Part shown: piece by piece, positions 1 through 10,501 of the stretch
Layout of the letters: each line of letters starts with the position of its first letter
How positions within the stretch are numbered: the first letter of the stretch is position 1
Origin: Methylocystis echinoides
Lineage (GTDB): Bacteria > Pseudomonadota > Alphaproteobacteria > Rhizobiales > Beijerinckiaceae
NCBI RefSeq assembly: GCF_027923385.1
Contig: NZ_BSEC01000001.1
Span: forward strand, 4,147,430 to 4,211,429
Direction: 5' to 3'
Length of the DNA stretch: 64,000 nt
Made by a program: the position numbers and the translations under genes
The notes under the pieces: model-generated
What the model saw: only the letters and a program-made list of their open reading frames with translations
The model's database searches: none
Told to the model about the DNA's origin: nothing

Positions 1-306
1 CGCGCCGCGGCGCGGCGCGAGGCCGCGAAAGCGGGACGAAGAGGGCGGTGGTCTGAACAGGCGATTCATCGTTTGCTTGTAAGCGATTTGCCGCCCGTCG
101 TCGCGGCCTGGATGGGCGCGCGTCCCTGCCGGGCCCGCCTCACGCTCCTGCGATGCGGGTGGCTGGCTCCTCTGATGCTCAGGGACGACAGGTGAGGGCT
201 GCCCTATGCAGAAATTTCAGAAGTTCACTTGCTTGTATGCCTAAGAATAGCAAAAATTGCCATTTTTAGGCAGGCGTGCCACCATGCCGGAAATGGAGGC
301 GTCACC
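1..306. other. left edge, no assignable gene
   Basis: The first 306 bases hold no gene I can name. A frame open from base 1 to a stop near 192 is rich in Arg and Ala and could be the tail of a gene entering from the left, but no motif supports it. The last bases carry the Shine-Dalgarno sequence (GAGG, about 295-298) of the following antitoxin gene. Confidence 0.4.
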
Positions 307-567
307 ATGAATATGAACGTATCTTTGACCGAAGAGCTGGCGGATTTCGTCAAGGCCAAGGTCGCAGGGGGGCGCTACAGTTCTTCGAGCGAGGTCGTGC
401 GCGAGGCGCTACGGATAATGGAAAAAGCCGAGCGGCAAGAAGAAGAGAGGCTTCGGCTTCTTCGGAAGGCCTGGCAACAAGGCATCGACAGCGGCGATGC
501 GGGCGAGCTGGATTTTTCGCAGATGAAGAAGGAAGCACGCGGGCGCAGAGCCGCTGCGAAAGCGTGA
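307..567 (+). CDS. parD: type II antitoxin, ParD/CopG family
   Basis: An 86-residue ribbon-helix-helix antitoxin. The N-terminal stretch starting MNMNVSLTEELADFV, followed by GRYSSSSEVVREALR, is the typical ParD DNA-binding and dimerisation region (residues 1-45). The acidic, charged C-terminus is the part that in this family wraps the toxin. The ATG at 307 is preceded by GAGG at good spacing and matches family starts; a longer upstream reading from 229 is not needed. It lies 4 bp before parE in the same orientation, the usual antitoxin-first operon. By family knowledge it represses its own promoter together with ParE. Confidence 0.9.
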   Translation: MNMNVSLTEELADFVKAKVAGGRYSSSSEVVREALRIMEKAERQEEERLRLLRKAWQQGIDSGDAGELDFSQMKKEARGRRAAAKA

Positions 568-571
568 TTGC

Positions 572-874
572 TTGGGGAAACTTCATTACTCGCGCCAAGC
601 ACGAGAAGACCTTTTCGATATCTGGCTTTATGTCGCCTTGCATCATTCGGATGCTCTCGCCGATGCGATTTATGACCGCATCGCGGAGAGGTGCGCCCGT
701 CTTGCGGCGCATCCGAAGCTTGGGGCGTTGCGCTCAGACATCGGGCCAGAGGCGCGGGCCTTGGTTGTCGAGCGTTGGTTGGTCCTTTACCGCGTGACCG
801 ATTACGGGGCGCAGGTTGTGCGCGTCATCGACGGCGCACGGGATATTTCAATGATTGGATGGAATCCCGAGTAA
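572..874 (+). CDS. parE: type II toxin, RelE/ParE family
   Basis: A 100-residue ParE-type toxin. It shows the family pattern: an N-terminal helix with RQAREDLFDIWLYVA, a central RIAERCARLAAHPKLG, and a C-terminal strand region RWLVLYRVTDYGAQVVRVIDGARD. ParE toxins poison DNA gyrase and are neutralised by the ParD encoded just upstream. The start used is TTG at 572, 4 bp after the parD stop, so translation is probably coupled to the antitoxin. No internal stop or truncation is visible, and the length is normal for the family (about 95-105 residues). Confidence 0.9.
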   Translation: MGKLHYSRQAREDLFDIWLYVALHHSDALADAIYDRIAERCARLAAHPKLGALRSDIGPEARALVVERWLVLYRVTDYGAQVVRVIDGARDISMIGWNPE

Positions 875-934
875 GGGCTGTGCGCGTCATGCAGACGTCC
901 CTGCAAACGTTGAGCGCGTCTCCACCCTCCCCGC

Positions 935-1069
935 ATGACCATTTTCGACGATGCCCGCGTCTCGACCGGCGGCAAGGGCGTTGACGCTCAGGTGGCGGCG
1001 CTGCGCGCCGCCGGAGCCGAGAAGGTGTCCAAGGAGCCCGTCAACGGCGCATCGAGCGACCGAGCCCAG
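935..1069 (+). pseudogene. serine recombinase (resolvase) N-terminal remnant
   Basis: About 45 codons, beginning MTIFDDARVSTGGKGVDAQV and continuing through AALRAAGAEKV to SDRAQ, match the beginning of the resolvase/invertase catalytic domain (usual pattern Y-ARVST-x-QS-x-D-Q). The Tyr before ARVS is replaced by Asp and the catalytic Ser that follows ARV is kept, but the rest of the domain and the DNA-binding part are missing. The reading then runs into unrelated sequence. This is a decayed fragment of a mobile element beside the ParDE pair, not a working gene. Confidence 0.7.
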
Positions 1070-1100
1070 CGCCGCCCCCGGGTCGGGGAGGGGCCGGCCG

Positions 1101-2936
1101 CTACGCCTCCTCCATCGCCTCCAGTTCGGTGATCAGCCCATCGATCATGTCGAGCCCGATGTTCCAGAAGGCCGGGTCGCGGGCGTCGAGGCCGAAGGGC
1201 TTCAGGAGTTCGTCGTAAGGCTTCGCCCCGCCGGCTTCCAGAAGCGCGAAATAGCGCTCGGCGAAGCCCTCATGCGCCTTCTGATAGACGCCGTAGAGCG
1301 AATTCACCAGACAGTCGCCGAAGGCATAGGCGTAAACATAGAAGGGCGAATGGATGAAGTGCGGGATATAGGCCCAGAAGGTCTCATATCCCGGCCCCAG
1401 ACGGATCGACGGCCCGAGACTGTCGCCCTGCACGCTCATCCAGATGTCACAGATCTGGTCCGACGTCAGCTCGCCATTGCGCCGCTCCATGTGGACCTTG
1501 CGCTCGAAGGCGTAGAATGCCATCTGCCGCACGACCGTATTGATCATGTCCTCCACCTTGGAGGCGAGCAGCGCGCGGCGCTGCGCCGTATCGGGAGCCT
1601 GCGCCAGCAGCGCGCGGAAAGTCAGCATCTCGCCGAAGACAGACGCGGTCTCCGCAAGCGTCAGCGGCGTCGGCGCCATCAGCGCGCCCTGCCGCGCGGC
1701 GAGCACCTGATGCACGCCATGGCCCAGTTCATGCGCGAGCGTCATCACGTCGCGCGTCTTGCCCTGATAATTGAGCAGCACGTAGGGATGCGCCGAAGGC
1801 ACGGTCGGATGCGAGAAGGCGCCGGGCGCCTTGCCGGGCCGCACCGGCGCGTCGATCCAGCGCTTGTCGAAGAAGTCTCTCGCGATCCCCGCCATGCGCG
1901 GCGCAAAACCGTCATAGGCCGAGAGCACGATTCCCCTCGCCTCCTCCCAGGAATAACGCTTCGAGGGGCTCTGGGGCAACGGCGCGCTGCGATCCCAGTA
2001 ATCGAGCGCGTCCTTGCCGAACCATTTGGCCTTCAGCTTGTAATAACGGTGCGACAGGCGCGGATGGGCGGCGGCCACCGCCTGAGCCAGCGCCTCCACC
2101 ACCTCGCGCTCGACGCGGTTCGAGAGATGGCGCGAATCCGCGACATCCTTGAACCCGCGCCAGCGGTCGGAGATTTCCTTGTCCTTCGCCAGCGTGTTGG
2201 TGATGAGGGCGAAGGTGCGCAGACTGGCCTTCAGCGTCACGCCAATGGCCTGCGCCGCCTCGCGCCGCTTCTCTTCCTTCGTGTCCTGCATCAGATTGAG
2301 GACCGGCTCGATGGCGAGCTCCTCGCCGCCGACCCTGAAGCGCAGAGACGCGATCGTTTCGTCGAACAGCCTGTTCCAGGCGGCGGCGCCGGAAATATAC
2401 TTCTCGTGAAAAAGCTCCTCGAGCCGGTCGTCGAGCTCATAGGGCTTTTCCTTGCGGATGTCTTCGAGCCAGGGTTTCCAGCGCGACAGCGGCGCCCGCG
2501 CGGCCGCGGCCATCAGCGTCGCATCGTCGAGCCGATTGAGTTCGAGCTGGAAGAAGAGGAGCTGCGCCGAGGCGTTGGTCACCTTCTCCTGAACGTCGCC
2601 ATAGAATTTCGCCCGCGCCGGATCGGTCGTGTCGCCGCTGTAGAGAAGCCCGGCGTAGGACATGAGCCGGCCAAGCAGATCCTGCAGCGCTTCATAGCGC
2701 GCCAGCGCCGCGCCGAGCGTCTCGCTCGCGTCGGCGCCGTCGGCGAGCCCTTTGAGCCTCCCGCGGTAATCGCCGGAGAAAGCCGCCACCTCCGTTCCCA
2801 TTCGGGCAAGGTCGGCTTTGAGCTTTTCCGAATCGGTTCCCTCATAGAGATCGCCAAGGTTCCACTCGGGGAGGGTCTCGGAAAGGCCAGTAGCGGCGTC
2901 GGCGGGTGAAAAAGCGGGACTTGAAAAATTGCCCAT
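1101..2936 (-). CDS. pepF: M3 family oligoendopeptidase (PepF-type)
   Basis: A 611-residue zinc oligopeptidase of the M3/PepF group. The HELGH zinc motif is at about residues 402-406 within LAHELGHGVHQ, with the expected downstream helical region. The N-terminal half has the all-alpha oligopeptidase F layout (LPEWNLGDLYEG near the start). Such enzymes cleave short peptides in the cytoplasm; no signal peptide is seen. The ATG at 2936 gives the family's usual start. The gene stands alone, transcribed away from the sigma-54-type regulator. Length of about 600 residues is typical. Confidence 0.93.
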   Translation of the reverse strand: MGNFSSPAFSPADAATGLSETLPEWNLGDLYEGTDSEKLKADLARMGTEVAAFSGDYRGRLKGLADGADASETLGAALARYEALQDLLGRLMSYAGLLYSGDTTDPARAKFYGDVQEKVTNASAQLLFFQLELNRLDDATLMAAAARAPLSRWKPWLEDIRKEKPYELDDRLEELFHEKYISGAAAWNRLFDETIASLRFRVGGEELAIEPVLNLMQDTKEEKRREAAQAIGVTLKASLRTFALITNTLAKDKEISDRWRGFKDVADSRHLSNRVEREVVEALAQAVAAAHPRLSHRYYKLKAKWFGKDALDYWDRSAPLPQSPSKRYSWEEARGIVLSAYDGFAPRMAGIARDFFDKRWIDAPVRPGKAPGAFSHPTVPSAHPYVLLNYQGKTRDVMTLAHELGHGVHQVLAARQGALMAPTPLTLAETASVFGEMLTFRALLAQAPDTAQRRALLASKVEDMINTVVRQMAFYAFERKVHMERRNGELTSDQICDIWMSVQGDSLGPSIRLGPGYETFWAYIPHFIHSPFYVYAYAFGDCLVNSLYGVYQKAHEGFAERYFALLEAGGAKPYDELLKPFGLDARDPAFWNIGLDMIDGLITELEAMEEA

Positions 2937-3189
2937 GGCGTCGATTTCCGAAGGGTTGCGTCAGGCCCATGCGGCCGATGCTCCCAAATATGGGCAAAGG
3001 CCAAGCGCGATCAACCCATGGGAGAATGGTTAAGGTCACGTTTAAATTTTTCAGTTCACGAAAAGCGTTACGTTTCATATTGGCGCAAAAATTTTTGCGC
3101 GGTTAACGCGCTTTTTACCCTGATTGGCAAACGATGGGTTGCAGAAAGATCGACCCGGACGGCCGTCGCCACCCGGGCCCAGGGACGCC

Positions 3190-4689
<1,500 letters not shown>

Positions 4690-4733
4690 GGCGCGAAAAT
4701 ATGCGAGCCTCGCCGTCAAAAGGAGAGGCGCGC

Positions 4734-5210
4734 ATGACGCTTTACGACATCGAGGCCAAGACCATCACGGGCGAGACGAAACCTTTGCGCGACTATGCGG
4801 GCAAGGTTCTGCTCATCGTCAATGTCGCCAGCAAATGCGGCTTTACGCCGCAATACAAGGGGCTGGAGGCGCTCCACGAGGCTTACGCCGACAAGGGCCT
4901 CGTGGTCCTCGGCTTCCCCTGCAACCAGTTCGGCGCGCAGGAACCCGGCTCCGAAAGCGAGATCGCCAGTTTTTGCGAGACGAGCTATGGCGTGCGTTTT
5001 CCCATGTTCGCCAAGATCGACGTCAATGGCGATCACACGCATCCGCTCTATCAGCTGCTGAAGCGCGAGGCGCCGGGCCTTCTCGGCTCGGAAGCGATCA
5101 AGTGGAATTTCACCAAGTTTCTCGTGGACCGAAACGGCAAGACGCGAAAGCGCTATGCGCCGACGGACACGCCGCAGTCGATCGAGAAGGACATCGAGGC
5201 CCTGCTGTGA
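4734..5210 (+). CDS. glutathione peroxidase
   Basis: A 158-residue thiol-type glutathione peroxidase that reduces peroxides. The three family blocks are present: NVASKCGFT with the peroxidatic Cys near residue 35, LGFPCNQFGAQEPG around 60-73, and KWNFTKFLVDR with the active-site Trp near 124. The catalytic residue is Cys, not selenocysteine. The ATG at 4734 follows an AGGAG site. The stop overlaps the GTG of the next small gene, so the two are probably one operon. No signal peptide, so cytoplasmic. Confidence 0.95.
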   Translation: MTLYDIEAKTITGETKPLRDYAGKVLLIVNVASKCGFTPQYKGLEALHEAYADKGLVVLGFPCNQFGAQEPGSESEIASFCETSYGVRFPMFAKIDVNGDHTHPLYQLLKREAPGLLGSEAIKWNFTKFLVDRNGKTRKRYAPTDTPQSIEKDIEALL

Positions 5211-5479
5211 GCGCCTCGATCGAGGTGACGCGGGACGGCGACGCCTTCGGCGTGCGCGTCAGGGAAGGAGGGAGCGAAACGCGCCATCGCGTGACGCTCT
5301 CGCACGAAGACCATTCGCGCCTCGCGCCAGATGTCGCGGCGGACGCGCTGATTACGGCGGCGTTCCGCTTTCTGCTCGCGCGCGAACCGAAGGAGGCGAT
5401 CCTTGCCCGCTTCGATATCAGCGTGATTTCGCGCTATTTTCCGGAATTCGCCGAAAAACTGCCCGCCTACCTTCGCTGA
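5207..5479 (+). CDS. small conserved protein of unknown function
   Basis: A 90-residue protein starting at GTG 5207, which overlaps the glutathione peroxidase stop (GTGA), indicating translational coupling. It has a short beta-rich N-terminal half (IEVTRDGDAFGVRVREG) and a helical C-terminal half containing EAILARFDISVISRYFPEF. I do not recognise an enzymatic motif. The tight overlap with the peroxidase suggests a linked role in the peroxide response, but that is inference only. Codon use resembles its neighbours. Confidence 0.75.
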   Translation: MSASIEVTRDGDAFGVRVREGGSETRHRVTLSHEDHSRLAPDVAADALITAAFRFLLAREPKEAILARFDISVISRYFPEFAEKLPAYLR

Positions 5480-5487
5480 ATCACCGT

Positions 5488-7626
5488 CTAGAACGCGGCG
5501 CGCAGTCGCAAACCGAACACATTCACCGGCCCGCGCGCGCTATTGTGCGCCGGACTGACGAGCAACTGATAATCGAAGGTTGCGTCCAGATTCTTGCCGA
5601 AGCCGACCTTGTAATAGGTCTCGAGATTCTTCTCCCCCGCATAGGCGAGCGCGCCGTCTCCGATATAGACGCTGAGGCCGCCGAGGCCGAAATAGTTGAC
5701 GCGCGCGCCGCTCAGCCCGCTGAAGGCGAGGCCGCCGCCGATCTCGTCGTCGTCGCGCCCCCAGAGCGTCCCGCCCGCGACAAGTCCGAAGGAGACGGTC
5801 CGGTCGATGTCGGTGTAATCGACGGTCTCGAAACGCCCGTCCGCCATGCTCGCGCGCAGGAAGAAGCCGAGGTGCGGCATGAGCTGCTGCTTGATGTTGA
5901 CTCCCCCGCCGGTCTTGACCGACCGCCTGCGGATCGAATCCACCGTCGGCGGAAACTCGCCCGTGACGAAGGCGTAACGGATCGCGTCATCGACCTTGTT
6001 CAGATAGCCATTGTCGCCATAGGCCAGAAACTTGATCGCCCCCGGCTGGCCGAGCAGCTCGTAGCGGGCCTCGAATTCGGCGACCGCCATGAACTGTCGG
6101 AACAGAACCGGCTCGATCTCCTCGCCATTGGGGATGGTCGAGAGCTGGAACACGCCGCCGCGCGCCGTCCACCAGTCCTGTTTCCACTCGACCGCGAGGC
6201 CGTTCGTATAGCCCCAGGAATCGGCCGCATAATCGAAGGCGCCCATGGAGTTGAAGGCGAAATTGAGAAAGCCGGTCGTCGGATCATGCGCATAGACGTT
6301 GTCGTCGAAGACGTCGCCCACCGCGAATTTGCCCAGCGTGACGATAATGCGATCCTTGTCGACGCGACCGGAAATCTGGTTTTGCGTCGATTCGAGAACC
6401 TCGTTGCGGGCGCCTTCGTCCGCGGCGCGCTCCGTGGTGGAACTGTCGAGGCCGATGATCTGACGCAGAAAGTAGCGCTGGAAGCGCATATAGGGCGCCG
6501 CGCGGCCGACCTTGGCGACGGCGCCGTTCACATAAGAGGCGGCGCCCACGGAATTGGCGAGGCCATAACCGGCGTCGATCTCGGGATTGAGATAAACCGC
6601 GCCGCCTTCCCACAGCCGCACACCCATGAAGATGTTCGACGTCGAGCCGACATCCGCCTTTCCATGAGAGGGGAAACTGTTGGGACCATCATAGGCGGCG
6701 GGGAATTTTGGATAGGCCTGAACGACATTGGTGGTCTGGCCGTGGACGCTGTACTGCTCTTCCCCGCCGCCGTCATCCCTGCTGGCGCCGCCATTTTGAC
6801 CATTGCCATGCGACTGGCCGTAATGGATGGCGCCGGGGATGCGGTTCTGCTCGCCGAAGTGATAATTCAGACCAAAGCGGAGAAGATGGTTTTCGTTGGC
6901 GACGCGGGACACATAGACCTGCCCCTCGCCATTGTCGAAACCCTGCGTGTTGAGCGACTGGCTCAGGAACAGATATTCGGCGCGCCCCGACCAGTTGTCG
7001 GCGAAGGCGTATTCGAAGCCAGCGCCAACGGCGTATTTCATGCGCGACGACTGGGAGTGGCCGGCCTCGAACGCCGTTCCGCCGATCGACAGGGTGGCGG
7101 GCCCATATGCGCCGCCCGCCGCGACGCCGCCGGTGAGATAGAAAAGCGCCCTGTCCCGCGCGAGGCCGGCGCGGCCGCGGATGCTGGCGAAATAATTCGC
7201 ATTCGACCAGGCGTTCAGGGAGAAAACCGGCGGGTAGGGATAGGCCGGGGAAGCGGGGAACGCGCCGATGGGCGGACGGCGTCCGTCGAGGAGGCTGAGA
7301 TCTGTCTCGAAACCCCAGACGACGGCGCCGCTCTGCCAGTTGTAGCCCGCCTGCGCGCCGACCGTGACGCCCGGCCGCATCGGGGAGCGCGCATAAAGAT
7401 CATAGGCGGGCGACGGAAACCCCGCAGCTGCCTGAAACTCTCCGCCCCCATGCAAGGGAAAGCCAGCCCCGAGGCTGGCGCCGACATAGAGCCCCGCCCA
7501 GTCGTAGACCGGCGCCGGGGCGTCGGCCGCGATGGCGGCGGCGGGCGTCAGCGTCAGCAACAGGGACGCCCCGCGCATCCCGCGCCGCATCAGCGGAAAA
7601 AGGGCGGCTCGTCGAGACGGTTTCAT
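5488..7626 (-). CDS. outer-membrane protein: Omp25-like barrel joined to OprB-type carbohydrate porin
   Basis: A 712-residue outer-membrane protein with a cleavable signal peptide (about 1-34, ending AAAIAADAP). Residues about 40-255 look like an alphaproteobacterial Omp25/31-type barrel: DWAGLYVGASLG, VGAQAGYNWQSG, GRAGLARDRALFYLTGG, ending LLRFGLNYHF. A Gly/Asn-rich linker follows, then about residues 300-712 resemble carbohydrate-selective porin OprB (YLNPEIDAGYGLANS, GRVDKDRIIVTLGKFAVGDVFDDN, FNSMGAFDYA), ending in the aromatic residue AAF expected of a beta-barrel. It probably transports small solutes. The two barrels in one chain are unusual; see findings. Confidence 0.85.
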   Translation of the reverse strand: MKPSRRAALFPLMRRGMRGASLLLTLTPAAAIAADAPAPVYDWAGLYVGASLGAGFPLHGGGEFQAAAGFPSPAYDLYARSPMRPGVTVGAQAGYNWQSGAVVWGFETDLSLLDGRRPPIGAFPASPAYPYPPVFSLNAWSNANYFASIRGRAGLARDRALFYLTGGVAAGGAYGPATLSIGGTAFEAGHSQSSRMKYAVGAGFEYAFADNWSGRAEYLFLSQSLNTQGFDNGEGQVYVSRVANENHLLRFGLNYHFGEQNRIPGAIHYGQSHGNGQNGGASRDDGGGEEQYSVHGQTTNVVQAYPKFPAAYDGPNSFPSHGKADVGSTSNIFMGVRLWEGGAVYLNPEIDAGYGLANSVGAASYVNGAVAKVGRAAPYMRFQRYFLRQIIGLDSSTTERAADEGARNEVLESTQNQISGRVDKDRIIVTLGKFAVGDVFDDNVYAHDPTTGFLNFAFNSMGAFDYAADSWGYTNGLAVEWKQDWWTARGGVFQLSTIPNGEEIEPVLFRQFMAVAEFEARYELLGQPGAIKFLAYGDNGYLNKVDDAIRYAFVTGEFPPTVDSIRRRSVKTGGGVNIKQQLMPHLGFFLRASMADGRFETVDYTDIDRTVSFGLVAGGTLWGRDDDEIGGGLAFSGLSGARVNYFGLGGLSVYIGDGALAYAGEKNLETYYKVGFGKNLDATFDYQLLVSPAHNSARGPVNVFGLRLRAAF

Positions 7627-7640
7627 CTGCTTTGGTTTAG

Positions 7641-7668
7641 AGCATGAGGCGAAAAGGCGGAATCCGGG
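7641..7668 (+). repeat. intergenic repeat copy 1
   Basis: A 28-base stretch containing GCGAAAAGGCGGAATCCG upstream of the ATP-grasp gene. A near-identical copy in inverted orientation lies at 10502-10527, after the alpha-E gene. Differences are two bases in the first part. It resembles the short dispersed intergenic elements common in Hyphomicrobiales genomes; no coding role is evident. Confidence 0.6.
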
Positions 7669-7813
7669 CTGTTCACGAAAACGATGCGATGCGCGCGAAC
7701 ATGTCTAGCGCAGGAAGCTGTCGAAGGTCATGGCGCGTCTGCCGTCAAGATGGCGTTTCACGTCGCTTATCGGCCGCCTGTGTGATTCCTGTGACAGAAG
7801 CCGGCGGCGCAAC

Positions 7814-7829
7814 TGGCACGCTTCTTGTG
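7814..7829 (+). promoter_or_regulatory. possible sigma-54 (-24/-12) promoter
   Basis: TGGCAC, five bases, then TTGTG, about 70 bases before the GTG of the ATP-grasp gene. The -24 half is perfect; the -12 half has TTGT where TTGC is usual. Suggestive only. Confidence 0.3.
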
Positions 7830-7899
7830 TCCTCATGCCTGCAGCGTGACGCCGCGACGCCCGGAATGAGCGGGCGCCGGCCAAAAGAGGAGCGTCGGA

Positions 7900-9345
7900 G
7901 TGGACCTTCGCGTGACGCAATTCGATGAAATGGGCGGCGCCGATGGCGCGACCCGCTTTCCCTATCAGAAGCTTGCGCAATGGCTCGCCGGCGTCCCGAC
8001 GGAACTCCTCGCCTCGCGGCGCGAACAGGCCGAACTCCTCTTCCGCCGCATCGGCATCACTTTCGCCGTCTATGGCGCGCAGGAGGCGACAGAGCGGCTC
8101 ATTCCCTTCGATATTCTGCCGCGCATCATCGCCCGCAGTGAATGGTCGGCGCTCGAGCGCGGTCTCGTGCAGCGCGTCACCGCGCTCAATCTCTTCCTCA
8201 AGGACATCTATGGCGCCGGCGAGATCCTGAGGGCCGGCAAGGTTCCCGCCGAACTCGTCTACGGCAATCCCGGCTATTGCCCGGAGATGGCGGGCCGGCG
8301 CGTGCCGCACGACGTCTTCGTTCATATCGCGGGCGTCGACATTGTGCGCACGGACGACCACGGCTTCTATGTGCTCGAGGACAACGCCCGCACGCCGTCC
8401 GGCGTCTCCTACATGCTGGAGAACCGCGAGGTGATGATGCGGCTCTTCCCCGATCTCTTCGCCATGCATCGGGTGGCGCCGATCGAGGATTATCCCGACG
8501 AGCTGCTGGCGACGCTCCGCTCCGTCGCGCCGCCGCGCGCCGGCCATGATCCGACCATCGCGCTGATGACGCCGGGCCAATATAATTCAGCCTATTACGA
8601 GCACTCCTTCCTGGCCGACAAGCTCGGCGTGGAGCTCGTCGAAGGCCGCGATCTCTTCGTCAAGGACGACATCGTCTACATGCGCACGACCGAGGGGCCG
8701 CGCCGCGTCGACGTGATCTACCGGCGCATCGACGACGACTTCCTCGATCCGCTGACCTTCCGCCCGGACTCGGCGCTGGGCGTGGCCGGCCTGATGGGCG
8801 CCTATCATGCGGGCAATGTGACGCTCGCCAATGCAGTCGGCACCGGCGTCGCCGACGACAAGGCGATGTACACCTACATGCCGGACATCATCCGCTTCTA
8901 TCTCGGCGAGGAGCCGCTGCTGCAAAACGTCCCGACATGGCGCTGCCGCGAGCCGGAATCGCTTCGCTATGTTCTCGATCACCTCGACGAACTGGTCGTG
9001 AAGGAGGTGAACGGCTCCGGCGGCTACGGGATGCTGGTCGGCCCGCACGCTTCAAAGGCGCAGATCGAGGAGTTTCGCGCCAAGCTCAAGGCCAATCCGG
9101 ACAATTTCATCGCACAGCCCACTCTGGCGCTCTCCACCTGCCCGATCTCCGTGGCGCAGGGAATTGCGCCGCGCCATGTCGATCTGCGGCCTTTTGTGCT
9201 GCAGGGCGCCCATGGCGTGCGCGTCGTGCCCGGCGGGCTCACCCGCGTCGCCATGACCGAGAAATCGCTGGTCGTGAATTCGAGCCAGGGCGGCGGCACC
9301 AAGGACACCTGGGTGATCGACGACGCCATCATGGGAGCCGCCTGA
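7900..9345 (+). CDS. circularly permuted type 2 ATP-grasp protein
   Basis: A 481-residue protein of the circularly permuted ATP-grasp group (DUF404/DUF407 type). Landmarks are RAGKVPAELVYGNPGYCPEM, the acidic VLEDNARTPSGVSYMLENR, KVNGSGGYGM-like ATP-loop sequence (VVKEVNGSGGYGMLVGP), and RHVDLRPFVLQG near the C-terminus. Family members are thought to form amide bonds and nearly always sit with an alpha-E protein and a transglutaminase-like protein, as here. The GTG at 7900 follows GGAG. Its stop shares a base with the start of the alpha-E gene, so the two are coupled. The exact substrate is unknown. Confidence 0.93.
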   Translation: MDLRVTQFDEMGGADGATRFPYQKLAQWLAGVPTELLASRREQAELLFRRIGITFAVYGAQEATERLIPFDILPRIIARSEWSALERGLVQRVTALNLFLKDIYGAGEILRAGKVPAELVYGNPGYCPEMAGRRVPHDVFVHIAGVDIVRTDDHGFYVLEDNARTPSGVSYMLENREVMMRLFPDLFAMHRVAPIEDYPDELLATLRSVAPPRAGHDPTIALMTPGQYNSAYYEHSFLADKLGVELVEGRDLFVKDDIVYMRTTEGPRRVDVIYRRIDDDFLDPLTFRPDSALGVAGLMGAYHAGNVTLANAVGTGVADDKAMYTYMPDIIRFYLGEEPLLQNVPTWRCREPESLRYVLDHLDELVVKEVNGSGGYGMLVGPHASKAQIEEFRAKLKANPDNFIAQPTLALSTCPISVAQGIAPRHVDLRPFVLQGAHGVRVVPGGLTRVAMTEKSLVVNSSQGGGTKDTWVIDDAIMGAA

Positions 9346-10430
9346 TGCTCGATGCGCAGCATCCTTTCGAGGATTTCGAGCGGCGCAGCCCTGACGCGGC
9401 GGAAGGCGCGCCCCGCCTCCCGGCGCCGCTGGCGACCATCATCAAGGACATCACGCGCGCACGCGCGCAAACGGAACGCCACATGCTTTCCAGCACCGCC
9501 GACAATCTCTACTGGCTTGCGCGCTACATGGAGCGCGCTGATTTTCTTGCACGCGCCATCGAAGCCTCACGCCGGCTCGCCGCCCTGCCGAAAGCCTATG
9601 GCGGCGCCGACAGCGAATGGGAAAGCGTGCTGCTTTCGTCCGGCGCCTCCTCGGCCTTCGAAGCGACCGGCAAGCCGGTCAATGAATCGAATGTCATCGA
9701 GTTTCTCACCTTCTCCCGTGACAATCCCGGCTCGATTCGCAACTGCATCGAATTCGCGCGCACCAACGCCCGCGCGGTGCGCACGGCGCTGACGGTGGAG
9801 ATGTGGGAGGCGATCAACGGCGCCTATCTGGAACTGAAGGCGATGGAGGCGCGGCGCGGCGCCTATTCGAGCGACGAACTCGGCCGCTTTCTCGAATTCG
9901 TGAAACAGACCTCGCTCACCTATGACGGCGGCGCCTATCGCACCATGCTGCGCAACGACGCCTACTGGTTTTCGCGCGTGGGACTCTTCGTCGAGCGCGC
10001 CGACAATACGGCGCGGCTGCTCGATGTGAAGTATCATGTTCTGCTGCCGGAAAAGGAACTCGTCGGCGGCTCGCTCGACTATTTCCAGTGGTCGGCGATC
10101 CTGCGCGCCGTCTCGGCCCACACCGCCTACCATTGGGTCTATCGCACCAGCATGAAGCCCTGGCTCGTCGCCGATCTTCTGATCTTGCGTCCCGAGATGC
10201 CGCGCTCGCTCATCTCCTGCTACGAGAGCATCGTGCGCAATCTCGACAATCTCGCCCGCGCCCATGGGCGTCAGGGCGCCGCGCAGCGTCAGGCGCGCAG
10301 CACCTACGGGAAGCTCGAAACGCTCACCATGGAAAACGTCTTCCAGGGCGGGCTCCATGAATTCGTGCAGAGCTTCATCAGCGAGAACAACAAGCTTGGC
10401 GCGCTGATCTCCGAACAATATCTCTTTTAG
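9345..10430 (+). CDS. alpha-E domain-containing protein
   Basis: A helical protein of the alpha-E family. The signature MLSSTADNLYWLARYMERAD begins at residue 47 of this reading; YWFSRVGLFVERADNTARLLDVKYH and WSAILRAVSAHTAYHWVYR follow. The ATG at 9345 overlaps the upstream stop and has GGGAG seven bases before it. The second candidate, ATG 9483, gives the usual family length of 315 residues but has a weak ribosome site. Function is not established; the family is always linked to ATP-grasp and transglutaminase partners. Confidence 0.88.
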   Translation: MLDAQHPFEDFERRSPDAAEGAPRLPAPLATIIKDITRARAQTERHMLSSTADNLYWLARYMERADFLARAIEASRRLAALPKAYGGADSEWESVLLSSGASSAFEATGKPVNESNVIEFLTFSRDNPGSIRNCIEFARTNARAVRTALTVEMWEAINGAYLELKAMEARRGAYSSDELGRFLEFVKQTSLTYDGGAYRTMLRNDAYWFSRVGLFVERADNTARLLDVKYHVLLPEKELVGGSLDYFQWSAILRAVSAHTAYHWVYRTSMKPWLVADLLILRPEMPRSLISCYESIVRNLDNLARAHGRQGAAQRQARSTYGKLETLTMENVFQGGLHEFVQSFISENNKLGALISEQYLF

Positions 10431-10501
10431 AACCCTGCCGCTTTTCAGTGGAACGCGGCAGGATCCCGGTCCCTTTTCCCCGCATGTTTCTTGCGAAAGG
10501 T

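Noticed and set aside
951-2909. 652-residue open frame on the plus strand opposite the M3 peptidase
   Set aside because: It is the complement of a gene with an intact HELGH site and typical codon use; its product has no motif and is rich in Arg and His as expected of a high-GC shadow.
5155-7647. 830-residue plus-strand frame opposite the porin
   Set aside because: Mirror of a well-supported outer-membrane protein with signal peptide; no motif of its own.
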